The translations under genes were made by a program, and so were the position numbers. DNA of 64,000 nucleotides from Amycolatopsis oliviviridis. Its GTDB lineage: Bacteria; Actinomycetota; Actinomycetes; Mycobacteriales; Pseudonocardiaceae. The stretch lies in contig NZ_BNAY01000005.1 in the NCBI RefSeq assembly GCF_014654365.1, positions 248,001 to 312,000 of the forward strand, written 5' to 3'. The stretch's first letter is position 1. Each line of letters opens with the position of its first letter. This document shows, in pieces, positions 1 to 8,306 of the stretch. The notes under the pieces were generated by a model that ran no database searches, was not told where the DNA came from, and saw only the letters and a list, made by a program, of their open reading frames with translations.

Positions 1-888
1 CGGCTCCCGCTCGCCGAGGCGCTCCCGGCCGCCACGGTCGTCTTCTGGGAGCACTTGCTCGTGGTGCTCGTGCTGAGTCCCTTCATTCCCCGCGCTTTCC
101 GCGCGTTGAGCCGGTGCGGACCGCGGGAATGGCTGGCCGTGCTCGCCATCGGCGGCGGTTCTTCCGCGCTCGCGACGGCGATGTTCACCGCCGCCTTCAA
201 ACTGGGCGACCCCGTGACGCCGTTGGTGCTGCAAAAGCTCCAGCCGGTGTTCGCTGTTCTGGCGGCATATTTCGTACTCCGTGAGCGAGTCCGTCCCGGA
301 TACGCGTTCTTCGCGATCCCGGCGTTGCTCGGCGCCTGGCTGCTGGCGTTCAAGGATCCGCTGAACATCCAGCTCGCCGCGGCGAAGGCGGCGCTGCTGG
401 CGATCGGCGCGGCCGCCTTGTGGGCGGCGGGCACGGTGCTCGGCCGTCTGCTCTCCACCGAACTGGAGCCGCGGGAGGTCACCACCCTGCGCTTCACCGT
501 CGGGCTCCCGGTCGCGGCGGGCATCGTGGCCTTCCAGGGCGGTCAGTTCGCGGTCGGCTGGGACAACGCGCTCGGCCTCGGCCTGCTCGCACTGGTCCCC
601 GGCCTGCTGGCGCTGAGCCTGTACTACCTGGGCCTTCGCTCGACACCGGCCGCCAGGGCGACCCTGGCGGAGCTCGCGTTCCCGGTCACGGCGGCCATTA
701 TCGGCGTATTGTGCTTGAACGCCGATTTGTCGGGTACTCAGTGGCTGGGCCTCGCCGTGGTGGTCGTGTCAGTGACTTCGCTCGGCTGGCATGAAAAGGT
801 CAGGCGTCAACCGATGGTCCTGGAGCCGCCGCATGGTCGAGCACACCGGCGAGACGAAGAACGAACGCCTGACCCGCAACGTCAGTGA
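1..888 (+). CDS. EamA/DMT-family transporter, 5'-truncated by window edge
   Basis: The frame is open from base 1 with no start, so the N-terminus lies outside the window; 295 residues are visible. They are almost entirely hydrophobic helices (about eight), with the DMT/EamA pattern of a second half repeating the first (for example PLVLQKLQPVFAVLAAYFV, then LRSTPAARATLAELAFPV). Members are inner-membrane exporters of metabolites or amino acids; the substrate cannot be inferred. The last ~30 residues are polar and rich in Arg, Pro and Glu, unlike the rest, and overlap the start of the next gene by 56 bp. A slightly earlier functional C-terminus would not be surprising. Confidence 0.85.
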   Translation, partial: RLPLAEALPAATVVFWEHLLVVLVLSPFIPRAFRALSRCGPREWLAVLAIGGGSSALATAMFTAAFKLGDPVTPLVLQKLQPVFAVLAAYFVLRERVRPGYAFFAIPALLGAWLLAFKDPLNIQLAAAKAALLAIGAAALWAAGTVLGRLLSTELEPREVTTLRFTVGLPVAAGIVAFQGGQFAVGWDNALGLGLLALVPGLLALSLYYLGLRSTPAARATLAELAFPVTAAIIGVLCLNADLSGTQWLGLAVVVVSVTSLGWHEKVRRQPMVLEPPHGRAHRRDEERTPDPQRQ

Positions 889-1297
889 GCTCCTGCAGGA
901 GCTGCGGGTCGCGCAGGCCGGTGTCCAGATCCTCTTCGGTTTCCTGCTCACGGTGGTGTTCACCGACGAGTTCCACGAGGCGAGCGGGTTCGAGAAAGCC
1001 GTCCACCTGACGGCGGTCCTGCTCACGGTCTGCTCGACGGTGCTGCTGACGGCGCCCGCCGCGTGGCACCGGCTGCTGTTTCGCACCGGCAACCGCGAGC
1101 GGATCCTGACTTACGGCAACCGTTCCGTCCTGATCGGCCTCGGCTGTCTCGCGGCCGCGATCACCACGACCGTCGCGCTCATCGCCAAGGTCGTCTTCGG
1201 CCCGATCGCGATGGCGATCCTGGGCGTGGTGTCGGCCGCGCTGTTCGTCGGCCTGTGGTTCGTCGTGCCGAGGCTGATCGACGGTAACGGCGGCTGA
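833..1297 (+). CDS. DUF6328-like four-helix membrane protein
   Basis: 154 residues: a polar N-terminus (NERLTRNVSELLQELRVAQ) followed by four hydrophobic segments, the arrangement of the DUF6328 family of small actinobacterial membrane proteins. I chose the ATG at 833 because GGAG lies 7 bp upstream. An in-frame ATG at 791 would add 14 basic residues inside the upstream gene and has no ribosome site. It overlaps the transporter tail by 56 bp, so the two are probably co-transcribed. The biochemical role of the family is unknown. The stop directly abuts the stop of the convergent next gene. Confidence 0.75.
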   Translation: MVEHTGETKNERLTRNVSELLQELRVAQAGVQILFGFLLTVVFTDEFHEASGFEKAVHLTAVLLTVCSTVLLTAPAAWHRLLFRTGNRERILTYGNRSVLIGLGCLAAAITTTVALIAKVVFGPIAMAILGVVSAALFVGLWFVVPRLIDGNGG

Positions 1298-1825
1298 TCA
1301 GTGCCAGGCCCGGACCGGGGTGCCTTCGGGCAGGCCGAACGCGGCGGGTGTCACGCTCCGCGGGTCGTCCGGGCCCGCGCCGTCGATCACCCGGCGGGCG
1401 CCGACCCACGAGAACATCGCCTTGACCGAACGTGAGTAGCCCGCGCCGTCCTCCGCGACCTTCCGGTCGAGCACGCGGTACCCGCCGGGAACGCGTTCGA
1501 CGCGGTAGACCATCGGCTGACGGCGGAATCCGCCGCGGGTGACGAGCCCGTCGCCCTCCTTCGCGACCTCGTCGCAGTTCGCGACCAGGCCGATCTTGAC
1601 CTGATCGCGGTCCGGGCGGGTCTCGATCACCTTCTGCGTGCACACCCAGCGGATCTCCGCGCCGCCGGAACCGGCGAGCGCGCGCAGATGCTCGTCGATC
1701 GGAGGCAGCGCCGCCCGCGCGACGGCGTCGTCCACGGTCGGCATCTCGTCGACGATCCACCAGCCTGCCGCGGCCACCACCACACCGACCCCGGCGAGCA
1801 CGGGCCAGCGTTTGACGTTCCCCAT
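1298..1825 (-). CDS. Hypothetical membrane-anchored or secreted protein
   Basis: 175 residues starting MGNVKRWPVLAGVGVVV, a basic stretch then one hydrophobic segment (about residues 8-24), consistent with a signal anchor. The rest is a soluble domain of no family I recognise. It contains two cysteines (in IRWVCTQK and LVANCDEV) that could form a disulfide outside the cytoplasm. It converges with the DUF6328 gene with zero spacing and is divergent from the metallophosphoesterase 77 bp away, so the two may share a control region. Confidence 0.7.
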   Translation of the reverse strand: MGNVKRWPVLAGVGVVVAAAGWWIVDEMPTVDDAVARAALPPIDEHLRALAGSGGAEIRWVCTQKVIETRPDRDQVKIGLVANCDEVAKEGDGLVTRGGFRRQPMVYRVERVPGGYRVLDRKVAEDGAGYSRSVKAMFSWVGARRVIDGAGPDDPRSVTPAAFGLPEGTPVRAWH

Positions 1826-1902
1826 GGGACGAAGCTACCGAGCGGGGCAAGTGTTCACCCGCGGTTCGGGACGCGTTGCCTGGGCGACCGTAGGTTTCGG
1901 CC

Positions 1903-3717
1903 GTGAACGACTCCTCCAGACGGACCTTCCTGCGCGGCGCGGGCCTGCTCGGCGCCGGTGCGGCGGTGTCCGCGTTGCCCGCACTCGGGGCCCCGGCGGC
2001 TTCGGCGACCTTCGGCCACCACGGCCCGGACGCCGAAGACGGCCGCTTCACCCTCGCGGTCCTGCCCGACACCCAGTACCTGTTCGACGCCGACCGCGGC
2101 GACCCCGCGCCACTGGACGCCACGCTGCGGTACGTCACCGGCGGCGACGAGAACGTCGTCTTCCTGGCACATCTCGGCGACCTCACCGAGAACGGGCAGC
2201 CGGGCGAGTTCGACCAGATCAGCCGGTCGTTTCAGCACCTCGACCGGCGCCGGTTCCCGTACAGCACCCTCGCGGGCAACCACGACATCAAGTCCTCGAC
2301 CGACGACCAGCGCGGCCGCACGCCGTACCTCGACGCGTTCGGCCCGCAGCGGCAACGGGGCTCGAAGACCTTCCGCGGCGCGAGCCCGGACGGCTACAAC
2401 AGCCACCACGTCTTCCGCGCGGGCGGGCGGGAATGGCTGCTGCTCGCGCTCGACTGGCGGCCGTCCGCGGGCGGGCTGGAGTGGGCGCGTTCGGTGCTCG
2501 CGCGGAATCCGCGGCTCCCGGCGATCCTGACCATCCATGAATTGGTATGGGCCGACGACGCCGGTCAGGCCCAGCTCTCCGAGTTCGGGCAGAAGGTGTG
2601 GGACGAGCTGATCGCCGGGAACGACCAGATCTTCCTGACGCTCAACGGGCACTACTGGCCGCCGGGCCGCGCGGTGAAGCGGAACAAGGCGGGCAACGAC
2701 GTCCACCTGCACATCACCAACTACCAGGACCGCTACTACGGCGGCAGCGCGATGATCCGGCTCTACCGGTTCGACCTCGCGCGGAACGTGATCGACGTCC
2801 GCACGTTCTCGCCGTGGCTGGCGGAGCAGGCGCCGCGGCTGAACGAGTTGCAGCGGCAGGAGATCGAGCGCACCGGCCCGTCGGACTACTTCAGCCTGGA
2901 GATCGACTTCGGCGCGCGGTTCGCCGGGTTCGCGCCGGTCCCGGTCCCGCCGGCGCGGCCCGCCGAACGTCAGCTGATCCGCGGGACCGTGGCCTATTGG
3001 CGGTTCGAGGGCCGGGACGGCGCGCCTGTGGACGGGGTCCGTGACCTTTCCGGCCGGGGCAACGACCTGGTCCGGGTGACCCTGCCCGGCAGTGCTCCCG
3101 AAACGCTGAGGTTCTCCGGTGAGTTCTCCGGGCGGCAGCCGTCGAGGTCGAGCCTCCGGTTCGAAGGCGGCAAGAAACCGGCTCGCGGCGCGTATCTGCG
3201 CACGGCGGACTCCGCGCCGATGAACGCGGAGACGTTCGCGCGCGGCTACACCGTCGAGGCGTTCGTGAAGCTGCCCGAGGATTTCAAGGACGGCAAGCAT
3301 TCCTGGGCCGCGATCTTCGGCAGGCAGGGTTCCGGCGCCCACGCGGGCAAGACCGGTGACGATCCCGGCGAGCCGTCGGCCACCCTGTCCCTTTCGGACG
3401 GTGCGGCGTTCCAGTGGGCGGTGTTCCCGGTGAACCAGAACGGGATCTCGACCGCGTGGGGCCACGAACTGGCGTTGAAGGAATGGATCCACGTCGCGGC
3501 CGTCAACGACGGAAGGCGGACGACGCTCTACGTCGACGGCTGCCCGGTGCTGCGGAATCCGAAGACGGCCGCGGCGGGGATCGCGAATCCCGGTGGCTCC
3601 TGGCTGATCGGCGCCTACGCCTACGACTCGATCGTCGAGCAGGCGTTCCACGGCTGGCTCGGTGACGTCCGGGTGGTGGGGAGGGCGCTGGATCCCCGCG
3701 AGTTCATGCTCGGCTGA
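1903..3717 (+). CDS. Tat-exported metallophosphoesterase with LamG-like C-terminal domain
   Basis: 604 residues from GTG. The N-terminus has a twin-arginine signal (SSRRTFLRGAGLL) ending near ALGAPAASA. Residues about 48-330 carry calcineurin-like metallophosphoesterase motifs: LPDTQY, HLGDLTENG, AGNHD and NGHYW, which supply metal ligands. The C-terminal ~230 residues (from about GTVAYWRFEG) read as a concanavalin/LamG jelly-roll with typical YTVEAFVKL, WIHVAAVNDG and TTLYVDG strands. This suggests a secreted phosphoesterase that binds a glycan or other surface polymer. The substrate is unknown. A hairpin follows the stop codon. Confidence 0.85.
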   Translation: MNDSSRRTFLRGAGLLGAGAAVSALPALGAPAASATFGHHGPDAEDGRFTLAVLPDTQYLFDADRGDPAPLDATLRYVTGGDENVVFLAHLGDLTENGQPGEFDQISRSFQHLDRRRFPYSTLAGNHDIKSSTDDQRGRTPYLDAFGPQRQRGSKTFRGASPDGYNSHHVFRAGGREWLLLALDWRPSAGGLEWARSVLARNPRLPAILTIHELVWADDAGQAQLSEFGQKVWDELIAGNDQIFLTLNGHYWPPGRAVKRNKAGNDVHLHITNYQDRYYGGSAMIRLYRFDLARNVIDVRTFSPWLAEQAPRLNELQRQEIERTGPSDYFSLEIDFGARFAGFAPVPVPPARPAERQLIRGTVAYWRFEGRDGAPVDGVRDLSGRGNDLVRVTLPGSAPETLRFSGEFSGRQPSRSSLRFEGGKKPARGAYLRTADSAPMNAETFARGYTVEAFVKLPEDFKDGKHSWAAIFGRQGSGAHAGKTGDDPGEPSATLSLSDGAAFQWAVFPVNQNGISTAWGHELALKEWIHVAAVNDGRRTTLYVDGCPVLRNPKTAAAGIANPGGSWLIGAYAYDSIVEQAFHGWLGDVRVVGRALDPREFMLG

Positions 3718-3736
3718 GGGCGGCGAAGGCGTCGCG

Positions 3737-3785
3737 GATCGTGCGCGGTAATGGTGGATGTCCGTCCCCATTATCGCGCACGATC
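3737..3785 (+). terminator. Stem-loop after metallophosphoesterase gene
   Basis: 18-bp arms at 3737-3754 and 3768-3785 with one mismatch and a 13-nt loop, starting 20 bp after the stop codon. It has no clean T-run, as is common for actinobacterial terminators. Confidence 0.6.
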
Positions 3786-3811
3786 GTTTCCCGGGTGATA
3801 GCGGGTTCCTC

Positions 3812-3872
3812 TTGACAAGGGGTGGACAATAAAAAATCGGCGTCCGATCGAGAATGCTCGATCAGTACGCCG
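3812..3872 (+). promoter_or_regulatory. Leader of helicase gene: TTGACA box and two-part hairpin
   Basis: A perfect -35 hexamer TTGACA sits at 3812-3817; I see no convincing -10 at 17 bp, only an A-rich run at 3831-3836. Just downstream is an inverted repeat: an outer stem CGGCGT/ACGCCG (3838-3843 and 3867-3872) around an inner perfect stem GATCGAG/CTCGATC (3846-3852 and 3857-3863) with loop AATG. It lies before the preferred start codon, so it would be in the untranslated leader or act as an operator. Confidence 0.4.
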
Positions 3873-3906
3873 AATGTGCAGTCAGTCTAACCGCTGTGAG
3901 GGGAAC

Positions 3907-6108
3907 TTGTCAAATCAGGGGTACGACGAGGAATTGCGGTCCGAACGGGAGTACGTCGCGTCGCTCTACGGGCGGCTGGACACGGAACGCTTGCGGGTGC
4001 GCGAAGCGTACGCCGGCGCGCTGCGGGGAGAAGGGTTCGCGCTGTCCGATCGCGAAGTCTCCGTCGGCGCGAAAGCCCGCGAGATGGCGAGGCTGAAGAT
4101 CGCCGACGAAGGCCTTTGTTTCGGTCGATTGGACGCCCTTTCGGGCGACCGGTCCTACGTCGGCCGGATCGGCCTTTTCGACGAGGAGAACGACTACGAA
4201 CCCTTGGTGCTGGATTGGCGGGCGCCGGCGTCGCGCGCGTTTTACTGCGCGACGGGCGCGTCGCCGGAAGGAATGTCCCGGCGACGGCAATTCCGCACCC
4301 TCGGGCGCCAGGTCCTCGACTTCACCGACGAGGTCTTCGGCCGTCCGGAATCGGGGGAACGGGGCGACGTCGCGCTGCTGGCCGCGGTCAACGCCCCGCG
4401 CGGCGAGGGGATGCGGGACATCGTCGCGACGATCCAGGCCGAGCAGGACGAGATCATCCGCCTGGACCACGCCGGGGTCGTCGTCGTGGAGGGCGGCCCC
4501 GGCACCGGGAAGACGGCGGTGGCGCTGCATCGGGTGGCGTACCTGCTGTACACGAAACGGGAGCGGATGGAACGCCGCGGCGTGCTCGTGGTCGGGCCGA
4601 GCAGCGGCTTCCTCGACCACATCGGCCGTGTCCTGCCGTCGCTCGGCGAGACCTCCGCAGTCTTCGCGACGCCTGGCGGCCTCGTCGCCGGGCTGAGCAC
4701 CGAGCGCGAGGATCCGCCGGAGGTGCAGCGGCTCAAGGGTTCGCTGGCGATCCTGGACGTGCTCGCGGCGGCGGTGGCGGACCGGCAGGAGCTGCCTTCC
4801 GCGCCGGAGCCGATCGAGCTCGACGACGTCACCGTGGTGCTGGACGCCGAGGTCGTGGCGGCCGCGCGCGAGGTGGCCCGGGACAGCGGCCTGCTGCACA
4901 ACGAGGCGAAGTCCGTCTTCGAACGCGAGGTGATCGCCGCGCTCGCCGAACGCGGTACCGACCGGCTCGGGGCGGGCTGGCTGCCGCGGGACGACGAGCA
5001 CACCCGCCCGGAGATGCTCAAGAACCTCAGGCGCGATCTGGAGGGCAGCGTGGCGCTCGGCACTGTCCTCGACCGCCTCTGGCCGGTGCTGACGCCCCAG
5101 CGGCTCCTCGCCGGTCTCTACGCCTCGCCGGAGCGGTTGCGGGCTGCAGGGGCCGATCCGGCGCTGTTCCGCGAGGACGCCGCCGGGTGGACGGTGTCCG
5201 ACGTGCCGCTGCTGGACGAGGCCGTCGAACTCCTCGGCTCCGACCGCGCGGCCGAACGGCGGGCGGCGGAACGGCGGCGGCTGGAGCAGCGGGAGTACGC
5301 CGAGCGCGTCCTGGAAATCGTCGAGGTCGAAGAAGACCACGACGACTACGAATTCGCGCTTCGCCCGACGGACGTGCTGAAGGCGGAGGACCTGGCGGAG
5401 CGATTCGCCGAACGGGACGAACGGGATCTGGCCGAACGCGCCGCCGCCGACCGGGAATGGACCTACGGCCACGTCGTCGTCGACGAGGCGCAGGAACTGT
5501 CCGAAATGGACTGGCGAGTGCTGATGCGGCGCTGTCCCAGCCGGTCCTTCACCGTGGTCGGGGATCTCGCGCAGCGCCGGTCGCCGTCCGGTGCGCGGTC
5601 GTGGGACACGATGCTGTCCCGGTACGTCGCCGATCGGTGGCTGTACCGGAAGCTGACCGTCAACTACCGGACGCCGTCGGAGATCATGACGGTGGCGGCC
5701 GCGGTGCTGGCGGGATTCGCCCCGGACGTCGTCCCGCCGGAATCGGTGCGCTCGTGCGGCGTACGGCCGTGGGCCCGCCCACTGTCCGAAATGGACATCG
5801 AAGACGCCGTCGCCGAATTCGTCCGTGAGGAATCGGGGCGCGAGGGGACGGCGGTCGTCATCGGGCCGCCGGGAGTGCCGGGCGCGATCACGCCGTCCGC
5901 GGCCAAAGGGCTGGAGTACGACGCCGTCCTGGTGGTGGAACCGGAGCGGATCCTCGCCGAAGGCCCGAACGGTGAGGCGGAACTGTACGTCGCGCTGACG
6001 CGGGCGACGCAGCGGCTCGGGGTCCTCTACAGCGGGCGGCTGCCGAAAGTCCTCCGCGGTCTTGATTCCGGGCGGCGGACTCCCGACGCGTTCCTGCGGT
6101 GTGTCTGA
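3907..6108 (+). CDS. HelD/HelR-type UvrD-like helicase (RNA polymerase recycling factor)
   Basis: About 733 residues. Order: an N-terminal helical hairpin (to ~residue 90) like the coiled-coil arm HelD inserts into RNA polymerase, then the family signature LVLDWRAPASRAFYC, Walker A GGPGTGKT at ~196-203, a large insertion, a Walker B/DEAQ-type motif (VVVDEAQELSEMDW), GDLAQRRSP, NYRTPSEI and a C-terminal UvrD-like ALTRATQRLGVL. HelD proteins free stalled or antibiotic-bound RNA polymerase; in actinobacteria HelR protects against rifamycins, and assigning that role here is inference. I chose TTG at 3907, preceded by GAGGGG. The ATG at 3874 has no ribosome site and follows a leader hairpin directly. 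Confidence 0.88.
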   Translation: MSNQGYDEELRSEREYVASLYGRLDTERLRVREAYAGALRGEGFALSDREVSVGAKAREMARLKIADEGLCFGRLDALSGDRSYVGRIGLFDEENDYEPLVLDWRAPASRAFYCATGASPEGMSRRRQFRTLGRQVLDFTDEVFGRPESGERGDVALLAAVNAPRGEGMRDIVATIQAEQDEIIRLDHAGVVVVEGGPGTGKTAVALHRVAYLLYTKRERMERRGVLVVGPSSGFLDHIGRVLPSLGETSAVFATPGGLVAGLSTEREDPPEVQRLKGSLAILDVLAAAVADRQELPSAPEPIELDDVTVVLDAEVVAAAREVARDSGLLHNEAKSVFEREVIAALAERGTDRLGAGWLPRDDEHTRPEMLKNLRRDLEGSVALGTVLDRLWPVLTPQRLLAGLYASPERLRAAGADPALFREDAAGWTVSDVPLLDEAVELLGSDRAAERRAAERRRLEQREYAERVLEIVEVEEDHDDYEFALRPTDVLKAEDLAERFAERDERDLAERAAADREWTYGHVVVDEAQELSEMDWRVLMRRCPSRSFTVVGDLAQRRSPSGARSWDTMLSRYVADRWLYRKLTVNYRTPSEIMTVAAAVLAGFAPDVVPPESVRSCGVRPWARPLSEMDIEDAVAEFVREESGREGTAVVIGPPGVPGAITPSAAKGLEYDAVLVVEPERILAEGPNGEAELYVALTRATQRLGVLYSGRLPKVLRGLDSGRRTPDAFLRCV

Positions 6109-6120
6109 TCCTCACGCGAG

Positions 6121-6175
6121 CGCCATGAACGGTCCGTTCCTTGCAGAATTCGCAAGGAACGGACCGTTCATGGCG
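6121..6175. terminator. Perfect 24-bp-arm palindrome between convergent genes
   Basis: Arms 6121-6144 and 6152-6175 are perfectly complementary; the 7-nt loop contains GAATTC. It lies between the helicase stop (6108) and the Lrp stop (6188), so it probably works as a bidirectional terminator. The arm core is ATGAACGGTCCGTTCC. Confidence 0.7.
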
Positions 6176-6187
6176 CGGACCGGGCGG

Positions 6188-6682
6188 TCATCGGGTCAGA
6201 TTGCCCCAGGCATATGTCTGTTTTGCCAGTTTCAAGTAGACGAGCGTTTCGGTGCTGACGACACCCGGGATGGGCCGGATGTCGTCGTTCAGCACACTCA
6301 AGAGGTGTTCGTCGTCCCGGCAGGCCACCTCGGCGAGCAGGTCGTAGCCTCCCGCGGTGAGCACGACGTAATGGACGTCCGGCAATCCGGAGAGCTGGTC
6401 GGAGACAGCCCTCGGATCGCCTTGTACCCGGATCCCGACCATCGCCTGACGGCCGAGCCCGACATTCGCCGGATCCGTGACCGCGACGATCTGCATCGTC
6501 TCGTCCCGCAGCAGCCGCTGGACGCGCTGCCGCACGGCGCCCTCGGACAGGCCCACGGCCTTGGCCAGTGCCGTGAACGAGGCTCGCCCGTCGTGTTGCA
6601 ACAGGGCGATCAGAGTGCGATCGGTATTGTCCAAACCTCTAGGTGTGCGCTGCTCCATCTGCGCGCGTGGTTCGTCACCCAT
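6188..6682 (-). CDS. Lrp/AsnC-family transcriptional regulator
   Basis: 164 residues. The N-terminal winged HTH is recognisable as LDNTDRTLIALLQHDGRASFTALAKAVGLSEGAVRQRVQRLL (residues ~17-57), followed by a RAM/ligand-binding domain (VGIRVQGDPRAV...VHYVVLTAGGYDLLAEVAC). Lrp proteins are octameric regulators of amino-acid metabolism that sense an amino acid through the RAM domain. The next gene upstream on the same strand is a LysA-like decarboxylase 168 bp away, so control of amino-acid metabolism is plausible but not shown. Confidence 0.9.
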   Translation of the reverse strand: MGDEPRAQMEQRTPRGLDNTDRTLIALLQHDGRASFTALAKAVGLSEGAVRQRVQRLLRDETMQIVAVTDPANVGLGRQAMVGIRVQGDPRAVSDQLSGLPDVHYVVLTAGGYDLLAEVACRDDEHLLSVLNDDIRPIPGVVSTETLVYLKLAKQTYAWGNLTR

Positions 6683-6850
6683 GCCGTCCCTCCCTTTGTT
6701 TCGGCATGCGATTCTTGTCGCGCAGCGTATCGATCAATGTCCAGAATGCTACCGCCGTTAAGTTGTTTGTCGCGATTCTCTTTCTCAACGTCGCGGCGCG
6801 AAGGAATCTGTCGTTCGACAGGGAGAGTGCCGAGGTTTTCGGAACCGGAG

Positions 6851-8194
6851 TCAGCCGAGGTCGCGTTTCAGCAGGTCTTCCTCGGTTTCCCGCCGGACGA
6901 GCAGGGTCGCCGTGCCGCGGGAAACACCGACGAGCGGCGGCCTGCCGACGAGATTGTAATTCGACGCGAGCGAGTGGTGGTATGCCCCGGTGCACGGGAC
7001 GGCGAGCAGATCGCCGGGGTGGACGTCGTCGGGGAGCGCGAGCCCGTCGGCGAGGACGTCGCCCGATTCGCAGTGCCGTCCGACCACCGTCACCGGCCGC
7101 CGGGCCGCGCGGCTGCGCCTGCCGATCAGGCGCGCGGTGTACGCCGCCCCGTAGAGCGCGGGCCGCGCGTTGTCGCTCATCCCGCCGTCGACGGCGACGA
7201 ACGTGCGCGAACCGCGTTTCACCGCGCACACCCGGTACACGGTGATCCCCGCCGGTCCGACTATCGCGCGGCCCGGTTCGATCGTCAGTTCGGGCGACGG
7301 GAAGCCGTGCGACGCGCATTCGTAAGCGAGCGCGACCCGCAGGCGGCGCACATATCCGTCGATGTCGAAACCCGTGTCACCGGGCAGATAGCGGACGGCG
7401 TGCCCGCCGCCGAGGTCCAGTTCCCGCAAAGTGACGCCGTGGCTCTCGCGGAGCCCGGCGAGTACCCCGATCATCTTGCGGGCGGCCGTTTCGTAGAAAT
7501 CCACCCGGGACACCTGCGAACCGATGTGGCAATGCAGCCCGGTCAGGCGGAGGCCCGGTTGCGCGAGCACGGCGGAGACGGCCCGGCCGAGGTTGTCGCG
7601 GACCTCCTCGCGCAACGAGAAGCCGAATTTCTGTCCTTCGGTGCCGGTGGTGATCGCCGCGTGCGTGCCCGCCGAGACGTCCGGTGTGACGCGGATGAGC
7701 ACCTGCTGCGCGCCGGTGGCCAGCGCGCCGAGCTGCTCGATCTCGTCGAGCGAGTCCACCACGATCCGGCGGACGCCGTAGGACAGCGCGGCCTTGAGGT
7801 CTTCGGGGGTCTTCGCGTTGCCGTGCAGCAGGATCCGCTCGGCGGGGAAGCCGACCGACCGCGCCACCGCGATCTCGCCCGCGGAACAGGTGTCGAGGGA
7901 GAGCCCCTCTTCGGCGACCCAGCGCAGCACCGCGCGGGTGCACAGCGCCTTGCTCGCGTACGCCACCTCGGCGTCCGGCAGCGCCCGGCGGTACGCGCGG
8001 GCGTTCTCCCGGATCTCGTCCTCGTCGAGCAGATACGCCGGGGTCCCGAACCTCGCGGCGAGATGGGACACCGGCGCGCCGGCGAACAGCAGTTCCCCGC
8101 CGGGCCCGAGCCGGGTGCTCCGCGGCCAGACCCCGGGTTCGAGGTGGTCGGCGGCCTCGCAACCGAGGCTGGGCAGGAGCTCGCTGAGCGTCAC
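6851..8194 (-). CDS. lysA: Diaminopimelate decarboxylase (LysA-like, fold-type III PLP enzyme)
   Basis: 447 residues from GTG with an excellent ribosome site (GGAGGTAACC). The PLP-binding lysine is in VAYASKALC. Other family landmarks are LHCHIGSQ, DLGGGHAVRY, EPGRAIVG, the phosphate/substrate segment CESGD and the C-terminal SNYNLVGRPP. The expected reaction is meso-diaminopimelate to lysine plus CO2, the last lysine-biosynthesis step. It is not next to hom/thrC, the usual actinobacterial lysA setting, so this may be a paralogue with a related substrate. Confidence 0.82.
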   Translation of the reverse strand: MTLSELLPSLGCEAADHLEPGVWPRSTRLGPGGELLFAGAPVSHLAARFGTPAYLLDEDEIRENARAYRRALPDAEVAYASKALCTRAVLRWVAEEGLSLDTCSAGEIAVARSVGFPAERILLHGNAKTPEDLKAALSYGVRRIVVDSLDEIEQLGALATGAQQVLIRVTPDVSAGTHAAITTGTEGQKFGFSLREEVRDNLGRAVSAVLAQPGLRLTGLHCHIGSQVSRVDFYETAARKMIGVLAGLRESHGVTLRELDLGGGHAVRYLPGDTGFDIDGYVRRLRVALAYECASHGFPSPELTIEPGRAIVGPAGITVYRVCAVKRGSRTFVAVDGGMSDNARPALYGAAYTARLIGRRSRAARRPVTVVGRHCESGDVLADGLALPDDVHPGDLLAVPCTGAYHHSLASNYNLVGRPPLVGVSRGTATLLVRRETEEDLLKRDLG

Positions 8195-8306
8195 GGTTAC
8201 CTCCGCGTCGATCGGTCAGTGCCCTGCCAGCACAACTCCGATCGAACCGGCCCGGCCGCTCCGCCAACGTCTCCCTGACGTGTTCCGCGGGCTCGCTGAC
8301 GCCTTG

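Noticed and set aside
3874..3906. ATG at 3874 as the helicase start
   Set aside because: No ribosome site, follows the leader hairpin directly, and the added residues are not HelD-like; kept only as an alternative.
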